From Primulina eburnea (lineage: Eukaryota; Streptophyta; Magnoliopsida; Lamiales; Gesneriaceae), in NCBI RefSeq assembly GCF_022965805.1, contig NW_027331242.1, positions 36,001 through 100,000 on the forward strand: DNA of 64,000 nucleotides, written 5' to 3'. Shown here piece after piece: positions 25,318-36,705 of this stretch. Below the pieces are notes generated by a model. That model was not told the origin of the DNA. It worked only from the letters and a program-made list of their open reading frames with translations, and did no database searches. The position numbers and the translations under genes were made by a program. Numbering within the stretch: the stretch's first letter is position 1; each line of letters begins with the position of its first letter.

Positions 25318-27620
25318 TCAATCCAAGTTCCTTTTAAGAATAGCACGAAAAAGTGTTCCCAAAGTTCTATTGACAACTTCAGTTTGTCCATCCGTTTGAG
25401 GATGACAAGTAGTAGAAACTAACAATTTTGTGCCAAGTTCAGCCCGTAAATTATTCCAAAAGTAACTTAAAAATTTAACATTGCGACGAGAAACAATAGT
25501 CCTAGGCATGCCATACAACCTAGCGACTTCTCTAAAGAACAAATCCGCAATATTTGAAGCATCATCGGTTTCATGACAATCTATAAAATGTGCCATCTTA
25601 GAGAATCTATCCACAACTACAAAAATAGAATCCCTCCTCTTCTTAGGCCTAGGGCAACCCCAAACTAAAGTCCATAGAAATGTCAATCCAAGTTCTTTTT
25701 AAGAATAGCACGCAAAAGTGTTCCCAAAGTTTTATTGACAACTTCAGTTTGTCCATCTGTTTGAGAATGACAAGTAGTAGAAAACAACAATTTTTTGCCA
25801 AGTTTAGCCCGTAAATTTTTCCAAAAGTGACTCAAAAATTTAACATTGCGACGAGAAACAATAGTCCTAGGCATACCATGCAACCTAGCGAATTCTCTAA
25901 AGAACAAATCCGCAATGTTTGAAGCATCATCGGTTTCATGACAAGCTATAAAATGTGCCATCTTAGAGAATCTATCCACAACTACAAAAATAGAATCCCT
26001 CCTCTTCTTAGGCCTAGGCAACCCCAAACTAAAGTCCATAGAAATGTCAATCCAAGTTCTTTTTAAGAATAGCACGCAAAAGTGTTCCCAAAGTTTTATT
26101 GACAACTTCAGTTTGTCCATCCGTTTGAGGATGACAAGTAGTAGAAAACAACAATTTTGTGCCAAGTTCAGCCCATAAAGTCTTCCAAAAGTAACTCAAG
26201 AATTTAACAACGCGACCAGAAACAATAGTTCTAGGCATGCCAAGCAATCTAGCGACTTCTCTAAAGAACAAATCCGCAATGTTTGAAGCATCATCGGTTT
26301 TATGACAAGCTATAAAATGTGTCATCTTAGAGAATCTATCCACAAAAACAAAAATAGAATCCCTCCCCTTCTTTGTCCTAGGCAACCACAAAATAAAGTC
26401 CATTGAAATGTCAATCCAAGTTCTTTTTAAGAATAGCACGCAAAGGTGTTCCCAAAGTTCTATTGACAACTTCAGTTTGTCCATCAGTTTGAGGATGACA
26501 AGTAGTAGAAAACAACAATTTTGCGCCAAGTTCAGCCCATAAAGTATTCCAAAAGTAACTCAAGAATTTAACATCGCGACCAGAAACAATAGTCCTAGGC
26601 ATGTCAAGCAACCTAGCGACTTTTCTAAAGAACAAATCCGCAATTTTTGAAGCATCATCGGTTTTATGACAAACTACAAAATGTGCCATCTTAGAGAATC
26701 TATCCACAACAACAAAAATAGAATCCCTCCCCTTCTTAGTCCTAGGCAACCCCAAAATAAAGTCCATAGAATTGTCAATCCAAGTTCTTTTTAAGAATAG
26801 CACGCAAATGTGTTCCCAAAGTTCCATTGACAACTTCAGTTTGTCCATCCGTTTGAGGATGACAAGATGTAGAAAACAACAATTTTGTGCCAAGTTTAGC
26901 CCATAAATTATTCCAAAAGTAACTCAAAAATTTAACATTGCAACAAGAAACAATAGTCCCAAGCATGCCATGCAACCTAGCGACTTCTCTAAAGAACAAA
27001 TCCGCAATGTTTGAAGCATCATCGGTTTTATGACAAGCTATAAAAGTTCCATCTTAGAGAATCTATCCACAACAACTAAAATAGAATCCCTCCTCTTCTT
27101 AGGCCTAGGCAACCCCAAACTAAAGTCCATAGAAATGTCAATCCAAGTTCCTTTTAAGAATAGCACGCAAAAGTGTTCCCAAAGTTCTATGGACAACTTC
27201 AGTTTGTCCATCCGTTTGAGGATGACAAGTAGTAGAAAACAACAATTTTGCGCCAAGTTCAGCCCATAAAGTATTCCAAAAGTAACTCAAAAATTTAACA
27301 TTGCGACAAGAAACAATAGTCCCAGGCATGCCATGCAACCTAGCGACTTCTCTAAAGAACAAATCCACAATGTTTGAAGCATCATCGGTTTTATGACAAG
27401 CTATAAAATGTGCCATCTTAGAGAATCTATCCACAACAACAAAAATAGAATCCCTCCCCTTCTTAGTCCTAGGCAACCCCAAAATAAAGTCCATAGAATT
27501 GTCAATCCAAGTTCTTTTTAAGAATACCACGCAAAGGTGTTCCCAAAGTTCCATTGACAACTTAAGTTTGTCCATCCGTTTGAGGATGACAAGTAGTAGA
27601 AAACAACAATTTTGTGCCAA
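25318..27620. repeat. Long-range duplicated satellite block (partners 7016-9318 and 39617-41560)
   Basis: Shares the ordered marker set with 7016-9318 (offset 18302) and with 39617-41560 (offset 14299-14300, or about 13445 without the solo LTR). It is the middle member of a series of paralogous blocks. Confidence 0.85.
25683..26165 (-). pseudogene. Representative family-S monomer frame: relic integrase core (RRN type)
   Basis: This minus-strand frame of 160 codons represents the second monomer family. Its markers are [21 protein letters not shown] and SRRNVKF in place of [16 protein letters not shown] and SGRDVKF. The second catalytic Asp position (residue 105) is Arg, and the following Asp is Asn. 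The first Asp (44) and the Glu (141) remain. On the plus strand the families are told apart by CTTAGGCCTAGG (family S) against TTTGTCCTAGG or TTAGTCCTAGG (family I), and by CCAAACTAAAG against CCAAAATAAAG. Subtypes with SCRN or SCCN also occur. It is a non-functional fragment like family I. The two families are interleaved along the array and not kept in separate blocks. Confidence 0.87.
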
Positions 27621-29685
27621 GTTTAGCCCATAAATTATTCCAAAAGTAAATCAAAAATTTAACATTGCGACAAGAAACAATAGTCCCAGGCATGCCATGC
27701 AACCTAGCGACTTCTCTAAAGAACAAATCCGCGAAGTTTGAAGCATCATCGGTTTTATGACAAGCTATAAAAAGTGCCATCTTAGAGAATCTATCCACAA
27801 CAACTAAAATAGAATCCCTCCTCTTATTAGGCCTAGGCAACCCCAAACTAAAGTCCATAGAAATGTCAATCCAAGTTCCTTTTAAGAATAGCACGCAAAA
27901 GTGTTTCCAAAGTTCTATGGACAACTTCAGTTTGTCCATCCGTTTGAGGATGACAAGTAGTAGAAAACAACAATTTTGTGCCAAGTTTAGCCCATAAATT
28001 ATTCCAAAAGTAACTCAAAATTATAACATTGCGACGAGAAACAATAGTCCTAGGCATGCCATGCAACCTAGCGACTTCTCTAAAGAACAAATCCGCAATG
28101 TTTGAAGCATCATCGGTTTTATGACAAGCTATAAAATGTGCCATCGTAGAGAATCTATCCAAAACAACAAAAATAGAATCCCTCCTCTTCTTAGGCCTAG
28201 GCAACCCCAAACTAAAGTCCATAGAAATGTCAATCCAAGTTCCTTTTAAGAATAGCACGAAAAATTGTTCCCAAAGTTCTATTGACAACTTCAGTTTGTC
28301 CATCCGTTTGAGGATGACAAGTAGTAGAAACTAACAATTTTGTGCCAAGTTCAGCCCATAAATTATTCCAAAAGTAAATTAAAAATTTGACATTGCGACG
28401 AGAAACAATAGTCCTAGGCATGCCATACAACCTAGCGACTTCTCTAAAGAACAAATCCGCAATATTTGAAGCATCATCGGTTTCATGACAATCTATAAAA
28501 TGTGCCATCTTAAAGAATCTATCCACAACTACAAAAATAGAATCACTCCTCTTCTTAGGCCTAGGCAACCCCAAACTAAAGTCCATAGAAATGTCAATCC
28601 AAGTTCTTTTTAAGAATAGCACGCAAAAGTGTTCCCAAAATTTTATTGACAATTTCAGTTTGTCCATCCGTTTGAGGATGACAAGTAGTAGAAAACAACA
28701 ATTTTGTGCCAAGTTTAGCCCATAAATTATTCCAAAAGTAACTCAAAAATTTAACATTGCAACAAGAAACAATAGTCCCAGGCATGCCATGCAACCTAGC
28801 GACTTCTCTAAAGAACAAATCCGCAATGTTTGAAGCATCATCGGTTTTATGACAAGCTATAAAATGTGACATCGTAGAGAATCTATCCACAACAACAAAA
28901 ATAGAATCCCTCCTCTTCTTAGGCCTAGGCAACCCCAAACTAAAGTCCATAGAAATGTCAATCCAAGTTCTTTTTAAGAATAGCACGCAAAAGTGTTCCC
29001 AAAGTTTTATTGACAACTTCAGTTTGTCCATCCGTTTGAGGATGACAAGTAGTAGAAAACAACAATTTTGTGTCAAGTTCAGCCCATAAAGTCTTCCAAA
29101 AGTAACTCAAGAATTTAACAACGCGACCAGAAACAATAGTTCTAGGCATGCCAAGCAATCTAGCGACTTCTCTAAAGAACAAATCCGCGATGTTTGAAGC
29201 ATCATCGGTTTTATGACAAGCTATAAAATGTGTCATCTTAGAGAATCTATCCACAACAACAAAAATAGAATCCCTCCCCTTCTTTGTCCTAGGCAACCCC
29301 AAAATAAAGTCCATTGAAATGTCAATCCAAGTTCTTTTTAAGAATAGCACGCAAAGGTGTTCCCAAAGTTCTATTGACAACTTCAGTTTGTCCATCAGTT
29401 TGAGGATGACAAGTAGTAGAAAACAACAATTTTGCGCCAAGTTCAGCCCATAAAGTATTCCAAAAGTAACTCAAGAATTTAACATCGCGACCAGAAACAA
29501 TAGTCCTAGGCATGTCAAGCAACCTAGCGACTTCTCTAAAGAACAAATCCGCAATTTTTGAAGCATCATCGGTTTTATGACAAACGACAAAATGTGCCAT
29601 CTTAGAGAATCTATCCACAACAACAAAAATAGAATCCCTCCCCTTCTTAGTCCTAGGCAACCCCAAAATAAAGTCCATAGAATTG

Positions 29686-30531
29686 TCAATCCAAGTTCTT
29701 TTTAAGAATAGCACGCAAAGGTGTTCCCAAAGTTCCATTGACAACTTCAGTTTGTCCATCCGTTTGAGGATGACAAGATGTAGAAAACAACAATTTTGTG
29801 CCAAGTTTAGCCCATAAATTATTCCAAAAGTGACTCAAAAATTTAACATTGCAACAAGAAACAATAGTCCCATGCATGCCATGCAACCTAGCGACTTCTC
29901 TAAAGAACAAATCCGCAATGTTTGAAGCATCATCGGTTTTATGACAAGCTATAAAAAGTGTCATCTTAGAGAATCTATCCACAACAACTAAAATAGAATC
30001 CCTCCTCTTCTTAGGCCTAGGCAACCCCAAACTAAAGTCCATAGAAATGTCAATCCAACTTCCTTTTAAGAATAGCACGCAAAAGTGTTCCCAAAGTTCT
30101 ATGGGCAACTTCAGTTTGTCCATCCGTTTGAGGATGACAAGTAGTAGAAAACAACAATTTTGTGCCAAGTTAGCCCATAAATTATTCCAAAAGTAACTCA
30201 AAAATCTAACATTGCGACGAGAAACAATAGTCCTAGGCATGCCATGCAACTTAGCGACTTCTCTAAAGAACAAATCCGCAATGTTTGAAGCATCATCGGT
30301 TTTATGACAAGCTATAAAATGTGCCATCGTAGAGAATCTATCCACAACAACAAAAATAGAATCCCTCCTCTTCTTAGGCCTAGGCAACCCCAAACTAAAG
30401 TCCATAGAAATGTCAATCCAAGTTCCTTTTAAGAATAGCACGAAAAAGTGTTCCCAAAGTTCTATTGACAACTTCAGTTTGTCCATCCGTTTGAGGATGA
30501 CAAGTAGTAGAAACCAACAATTTTGTGCCAA
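29686..30531 (-). pseudogene. Second two-monomer fused relic frame (281 codons)
   Basis: CCAAGTTTAGCCC, usual in the array, reads CCAAGTTAGCCC at about 30168-30175. The 1-bp loss gives a 363-bp monomer and fuses two relic frames (…[12 protein letters not shown]…). It is independent of the fusion at 4105-4950, since a different base is lost at a different place in the monomer. Both arise by single-base slippage in short homopolymers. Confidence 0.83.
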
Positions 30532-32656
30532 GTTTAGCCCATAAATTATTCCAAAAGTAACTTAAAAATTTAACATTGCGACGAGAAACAATAGTCCTAG
30601 GCATGCCATGCAACCTAGCGACTTCTCTAAAGAACAAATCCGCAATGTTTGAAGCATCATCGGTTTCATGACAATCTATAAAATGTGTCATCTTAGAGAA
30701 TCTATCCACAACTACAAAAATAGAATCCCTCCTCTTCTTAGGCCTAGGCAACCCCAAACTAAAGTCCATAGAAATGTCAATCCAAGTTCCTTTTAAGAAT
30801 AGCACGAAAAAGTGTTCCCAAAGTTCTATTGACAGCTTCAGTTTGTCCATCCGTTTGAGGATGTCAAGTAGTAGAAACCAACAATTTTGTGCCAAGTTTA
30901 GCCCGTTAATTTTTCCAAAAGTGACTCAAAAATTTAACATTGCGACGAGAAAAAATAGTCCTAGGCATGCCATGCAACCTAGCGAATTCTCTAAAGAACA
31001 AATCCGCAATGTTTGAAGCATCATCGGTTTCATGACAAGCTATAAAATGTGCCATCTTAGAGAATCTATCCACAACTACAAAAATAGAATCCCTCCTCTT
31101 CTTACGCCTAGGCAACCCCAAACTAAAGTCCATAGAAATGTCAATCTCAGTTCTTTTTAAGAATAGCACGCAAAAGTGTTCCCAAAGTTTTATTGACAAC
31201 TTCAGTTTGTCAATCTGTTTGAGAATGACAAGTAGTAGAAAACAACAATTTTTTGCCAAATTTAGCCCATAAATTATTCCAAAAGTAACTCAAAAATTTA
31301 ACATTGCGACGAGAAACAATAGTCCTAGGCATGCCATGCAACCTATCGACTTCTCTAAAGAACAAATCCGTAATGTTTGAAGCATCATCGGTTTCATGAC
31401 ACGCTATAAAATGTGCCATCTTAGAGAATCTATCCACAACTACAAAAATAGAATCCCTCCTCTTCTTAGGCCTAGGCAACTCCAAACTAAAGTCCATAGA
31501 AATGTCAATCCAAGTTCTTTTTAAGAATAGCACGCAAAAGTGTTCCCAAAGTTCAATTGACAACTTCAGTTTGTCCATCCGTTTGAGGATGACAAGTAGT
31601 AGAAAACAACAATTTTGTGCCAAGTTTAGCCCATAAATTATTCCAAAAGTAACTCAAAAATCTAACATTGCGACGAGAAACAATAGTCCTAGGCATGCCA
31701 TGCAACCTAGCGACTTCTCTAAAGAACAAATCCGCAATGTTTGAAGCATCATCGGTTTTATGACAAGCTATAAAATGTGCCATCTTAGAGAATCTATCCA
31801 CAACTACAAAAATAGAATCCCTCCTCTTCTTACGCCTAGGCAACCCCAAACTAAAGTCCATAGAAATGTCAATCTCAGTTCTTTTTAAGAATAGCACGCA
31901 AAAGTGTTCCCAAAGTTTTATTGACAACTTCAGTTTGTCAATCTGTTTGAGAATGACAAGTAGTAGAAAACAACAATTTTTTGCCAAATTTAGCCCATAA
32001 ATTATTCCAAAAGTAACTAAAAAATTTAACATTGCGACGAGAAACAATAGTCCTAGGCATGCCATGCAACCTATCGACTTCTCTAAAGAACAAATCCGTA
32101 ATGTTTGAAGCATCATCGGTTTCATGACACACTATAAAATGTGCCATCTTAGAGAATCTATCCACAACTACAAAAATAGAATCCCTCCTCTTCTTAGGCC
32201 TAGGCAACTCCAAACTAAAGTCCATAGAAATGTCAATCCAAGTTCTTTTTAAGAATAGCACGCAAAAGTGTTCCCAAAGTTCAATTGACAACTTCAGTTT
32301 GTCCATCCGTTTGAGGATGACAAGTAGTAGAAAACAACAATTTTGTGCCAAGTTTAGCCCATAAATTATTCCAAAAGTAACTCAAAAATCTAACATTGCG
32401 ACGAGAAACAATAGTCCTAGGCATGCCATGCAACCTAGCGACTTCTCTAAAGAACAAATCCGCAATGTTTGAAGCATCATCGGTTTTATGACAAGCTAAA
32501 AAATGTACCTTCTTAGAGAATCTATCCACAACAACAAAAATAGAATCCCTCCCCTTCTTTGTCCTAGGCAACCCCAAAATAAAGTCCATAGAAATGTCAA
32601 TCCAAGTTCTTTTTAAGAATAGCACGCAAAGGTGTTCCCAGAGTTCTATTGACAAC

Positions 32657-32661
32657 TTCAG
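32657..32661. repeat. Target-site duplication TTCAG, left copy
   Basis: TTCAG flanks both sides of the 850-bp insertion (also 33512-33516). Removing the insert and one copy restores the normal satellite text AACTTCAG then TTTGTCC. Confidence 0.93.
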
Positions 32662-33031
32662 TGACGTGAATCTTGATACGAATAAATAGCAAACACGATT
32701 GAAAATAAATCGCACCCTCTATTCAATTACGATATTAAGATCCGTGTGTTTTCCCAATCTTTTGATTCAAGTATTGTGTGATATTCACCTCTAAACTAGC
32801 AAGAGTTTAGCAACAAATAAACACGAGGATTAACAATCGAAAACTATACGAACCTTCGAAGAACTTTGCCTACGACAATCCGCACAAGCAACGATCGACA
32901 AACGCCACAAAGTTAAGAACTTTGATAAGTTTGATTTTTGAAAAACACCTAAGTGTATTTGAGAGAAAATCTCACAATTTGATATCAAATCAATAATGAA
33001 CAAAAGTTAAAAGTTTACATGGTGTTCTAAC

Positions 33032-33041
33032 TTATATATAG
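33032..33041 (-). promoter_or_regulatory. Candidate TATA box of the solo LTR
   Basis: Minus-strand TATATATAAG lies about 370 bp from the LTR's 3' end, a usual U3/R position. It supports the minus-strand orientation. Confidence 0.45.
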
Positions 33042-33165
33042 TTAACAAAACCCTAAATATAAAAATTGCATATTTAAAGATATCAAATCTACTTGCCAAA
33101 ATAATTAAAACTCTAACATAAATAATTAAAACTCTAATTTAAGAAAAATATTCTCGGTCAAAACT

Positions 33166-33362
33166 CTAGGACACGGACCCCGTGTATGCCTCCGGGTGAG
33201 GGTCCGTGTAGGCTCTGTAACATTACTCTCCGGAAAACAATGGACACGGACCCCGTGCACAGGTCCGTGCTCAGGTCCGTGTAGACTCAGGTTTCTCCTT
33301 CTCGAATGTACTGGGCACGGACCCCGTGTACAGGTCCGTGTACACGTCCGTGTAGCCTCGGT
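33166..33362. repeat. Three ~72-bp GC-rich repeats with CACGGACCCCGTG palindromes
   Basis: CACGGACCCCGTG occurs at 33172-33184, 33245-33257 and 33316-33328, spaced 73 and 71 bp. Each is followed by one or more GGTCCGTG or GTCCGTGTA motifs and a GTAG-CTC tail. The core is an inverted repeat (CACGG...CCGTG) and neighbouring GTCCGTG strings can pair with it, so each unit could fold into a hairpin. The block is CpG-rich inside an AT-rich element, in what would be U3. Enhancer or silencer function is inference. Confidence 0.85.
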
Positions 33363-33511
33363 CATCCTCTACTTGATTATGATGCAACCCGAACCCTTCG
33401 AGCCTTGTTTCCAAGCTTTCATTGGTTGGATAAAGGGCAACATTCAACATCTTCAAGCGTCCTCTCGGGATTGGTTCTTGAAACGCATAGTGGCTGGCTA
33501 GATTCATATCA

Positions 33512-33516
33512 TTCAG
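33512..33516. repeat. Target-site duplication TTCAG, right copy
   Basis: Matches 32657-32661 and directly follows the terminal CA at 33510-33511. Confidence 0.93.
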
Positions 33517-36371
33517 TTTGTCCATCAGTTTGAGGATGACAAGTAGTAGAAAACAACAATTTTGCGCCAAGTTCAGCCCATAAAGTATTCCAAAAGTAAC
33601 TCAAGAATTTAAAATCGCGACCAGAAACAATAGTCCTAGGCATGCCAAGCAACCTAGCGACTTCTCTAAAGAACAAAACCGCAATTTTTGAAGCATCATC
33701 GGTTTTATGACAAGCTATAAAATGTGCCATCTTAGAGAATCTATCCACAACAACAAAAATAGAATCCCTCCCCTTCTTAGTCCTAGGCAACCCCAAAATA
33801 AAGTCCATAGAATTGTCAATCCAAGTTCTTTTTAAGAATACCACGCAAAGGTGTTCCCAAAGTTCCATTGACAACTTCAGTTTGTCCATCCGTTTGAGGA
33901 TGACAAGTAGTAGAAAACAACAATTTTGTGCCAAGTTTAGCCCATAAATTATTCCAAAAGTAACTCAAAAATTTAACATTGCGACAAGAAACAATAGTCC
34001 CAGGCATGCCATGCAACCTAGCGACTTCTCTAAAGAGCAAATCCGCAATGTTTGAAGCATCATCGGTTTTATGACAAGCTATAAAAAGTGCCATCATAGA
34101 GAATCTATCCACAACAACTAAAATAGAATCCCTCCTCTTCTTAGGCCTAGGCAACCCCAAACTAAAGTCCATAGAAATGTCAATCCAAGTTCCTTTTAAG
34201 AATAGCACGCAAAAGTGTTTCCAAAGTTCTATGGACAACTTCAGTTTGTCCATCCGTTTGAGGATGACAAGTAGTAGAAAACAACAATTTTGTGCCAAGT
34301 TTAGCCCATAAATTATTCCAAAAGTAACTCAAAAATCTAACATTGCGACGAGAAACAATAGTCCTAGGCATGCCATGCAACCTAGCGACTTCTCTAAAGA
34401 ACAAATCCGCAATGTTTGAAGCATCATCGGTTTTATGACAAGCTATAAAATGGGCCATCGTAGAGAATCTATCCAAAACAACAAAAATAGAATCCCTCCT
34501 CTTCTTAGGCCTAGGCAACCCCAAACTAAAGTCCATAGAAATGTCAATCCAAGTTCCTTTTAAGAATAGCACGCAAAAGTGTTCCCAAAGTTCTATTGAC
34601 AACTTCAGTTTGTCCATCCGTTTGAGGATGACAAGTAGTAGAAAACAACAATTTTGTGCCAAGTTCAGCCCATAAATTATTCCAAAAGTAACTTAAAAAT
34701 TTAACATTGCGACGAGAAACAATAGTCCTAGGCATGCCATACAACCTAGCGACTTCTCTAAAGAACAAATCCGCAATATTTGAAGCATCATCGGTTTCAT
34801 GACAATCTATAAAATGTGCCATCTTAGAGAATCTATCCACAACTACAAAAATAGAATCCCTCCTCTTCTTAGGCCTAGGCAACCCCAAACTAAAGTCCAT
34901 AGAAATGTCAATCCAAGTTCTTTTTAAGAATAGCACGCAAAAGTGTTCCCAAAGTTTTATTGACAACTTCAGTTTGTCCATCTGTTTGAGAATGACAAGT
35001 AGTAGAAAACAACAATTTTGTGCCAAGTTTAGCCCGTAAATTTTTCCAAAAGTGACTCAAAAATTTAACATTGCGACGAGAAACAATAGTCCTAGGCATA
35101 CCATGCAACCTAGCGAATTCTCTAAAGAACAAATCCGCAATGTTTGAAGCATCATCGGTTTCATGACAAGCTATAAAATGTGCCTGCCATCTTAGAGAAT
35201 CTATCCACAACTACAAAAATAGAATCCCTCCTCTTCTTAGGCCTAGGCAACCCCAAACTAAAGTCCATAGAAATGTCAATCCAAGTTCTTTTTAAGAATA
35301 GCACGCAAAAGTGTTCACAAAGTTTTATTGACAACTTCGTTTTGTCCATCCGTTTGAGGATGACAAGTAGTAGAAAACAACAATTTTGTGCCAAGTTCAG
35401 CCCATAAAGTCTTCCAAAAGTAACTCAAGAATTTAACATCGCGACCAGAAACAATAGTCCTAGGCATGCCAAGCAATCTAGCGACTTCTCTGAAGAACAA
35501 ATCCGCAATGTTTGAAGCATCATCGGTTTTATGACAAGCTATAAAATGTGTCATCCTAGAGAATCTATCCACAACAACAAAAATAGAATCCCTCTCCTTC
35601 TTTGTCCTTGGCAACCCCAAAATAAAGTCCATTGAAATGTCAATCCAAGTTCTTTTTAAGAATAGCACGCAAAGGTGTTCCCAAAGTTCTATTGACAACT
35701 TCAGTTTGTCCATCATTTTGAGGATGACAAGTAGTAGAAAACAACAATTTTGCGCCAAGTTCAGCCCATAAAGTATTCCAAAATTAACTCAAGAATTTAA
35801 CATCGCGACCAGAAACAATAGTCCTAGGCATGCCAAGCAACCTAGCGACTTCTCTAAAGAACAAATCCGCAATTTTTGAAGCATCATCGGTTTTATGACA
35901 AACTACAAAATGTGCCATCTTAGAGAATCTATCCACAACAACAAAAATAGAATCCCTCCCCTTCTTTCTTAGTCCTAGGCAACCCCAAAATAAAGTCCAT
36001 AGAATTGTCAATCCAAGTTCTTTTTAAGAATAGCACGCAAAGGTGTTCCCAAAGTTCCATTGACAACTTCAGTTTGTCCATCCGTTTGAGGATGACAAGT
36101 AGTAGAAAACAACAATTTTGTGCCAAGTTTAGCCCATAAATTATTCCAAAAGTAACTCAAAAATTTAACATTGCAACAAGAAACAATAGTCCCAGGCATG
36201 CCATGCAACCTATCGACTTCTCTAAAGAACAAATCCGCAATGTTTGAAGTATCATCGGTTTTATGACAAGCTATAAAAAGTGCCATCTTAGAGATTCTAT
36301 CCACAACAACTAAAATAGAATCCCTCCTCTTCTTAGGCCTAGGCAACCCCAAACTAAAGTCCATAGAAATG

Positions 36372-36705
36372 TCAATCCAAGTTCCTTTTAAGAATAGCAC
36401 GCAAAAGTGTTCCCAAAGTTATATGGACAACTTCAGTTTGTCCTTCCGTTTGAGTATGACAAGTAGTAGAAAACAACAATTTTGTGCCAAGTTTAGCCCA
36501 TAAATTATTCCAAAAGTAACTCAAAAATCTAACATTGCGACGAGAAACAATAGTCCTAGGCATGCCATGCAACCTAGCGACTTCTCTAAAGAACAAATCC
36601 GCAATGTTTGAATGTGCCATCTTAGAGAATCTATCCACAACTACAAAAATAAAATCCCTCCTTTTCTTAGGCCTAGGCAACCCCAAACTAAAGTCCATAG
36701 AAATG
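36372..36705 (-). repeat. 334-bp monomer with 30-bp deletion (copy 2 of 7)
   Basis: Same deletion junction as copy 1, at about 36611. It also shares the AAAATAAAATCCC variant just beyond the junction, which confirms common descent. Confidence 0.92.

Larger units (their letters stand above)
21831..32661 (-). repeat. Integrase-derived satellite array, arm 2 (about 30 monomers)
   Basis: The same 364-bp monomers resume at the exact phase where arm 1 stopped, so arms 1 and 2 were one array before the retrotransposon inserted. One monomer (22073-22406) carries the 30-bp in-frame deletion described separately. Much of the arm aligns to other parts of the window at constant offsets. 25318-27620 matches 7016-9318, 28958-31200 matches 10651-12500, and 22407-27270 matches 36706-41570 with single-monomer gains or losses. 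The arm ends at the solo-LTR insertion. No other gene or RNA is seen. Confidence 0.97.
32662..33511 (-). mobile_element. 850-bp TG...CA insertion, probably a solo LTR on the minus strand
   Basis: The insert starts TGACGTGAATC and ends GATTCATATCA on the plus strand. A TG...CA boundary plus a 5-bp target duplication is the signature of an LTR element. No gag, pol, PBS, PPT or second LTR is present, so a solo LTR left by LTR-LTR recombination is the best reading. A TATA-like box at 33032-33041 on the minus strand fits a minus-strand LTR with U3 at the right (about 470 bp, holding the GC-rich repeats) and R-U5 at the left (about 370 bp). The ends are imperfect inverted repeats (11 of 14 bases), longer than usual for an LTR, so a small non-autonomous element cannot be excluded. 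Open frames inside are short and unlike any protein. Copia or gypsy origin cannot be told. Confidence 0.8.

Noticed and set aside
32281..32715. A 144-codon frame running from the solo LTR into satellite
   Set aside because: Its first residues come from the solo-LTR end and the rest from a relic monomer. It exists only because of the insertion junction.
33271..33570. A 99-codon frame crossing the right end of the solo LTR
   Set aside because: It joins satellite text to LTR text across the insertion boundary, with no domain or conservation. Chance frame.
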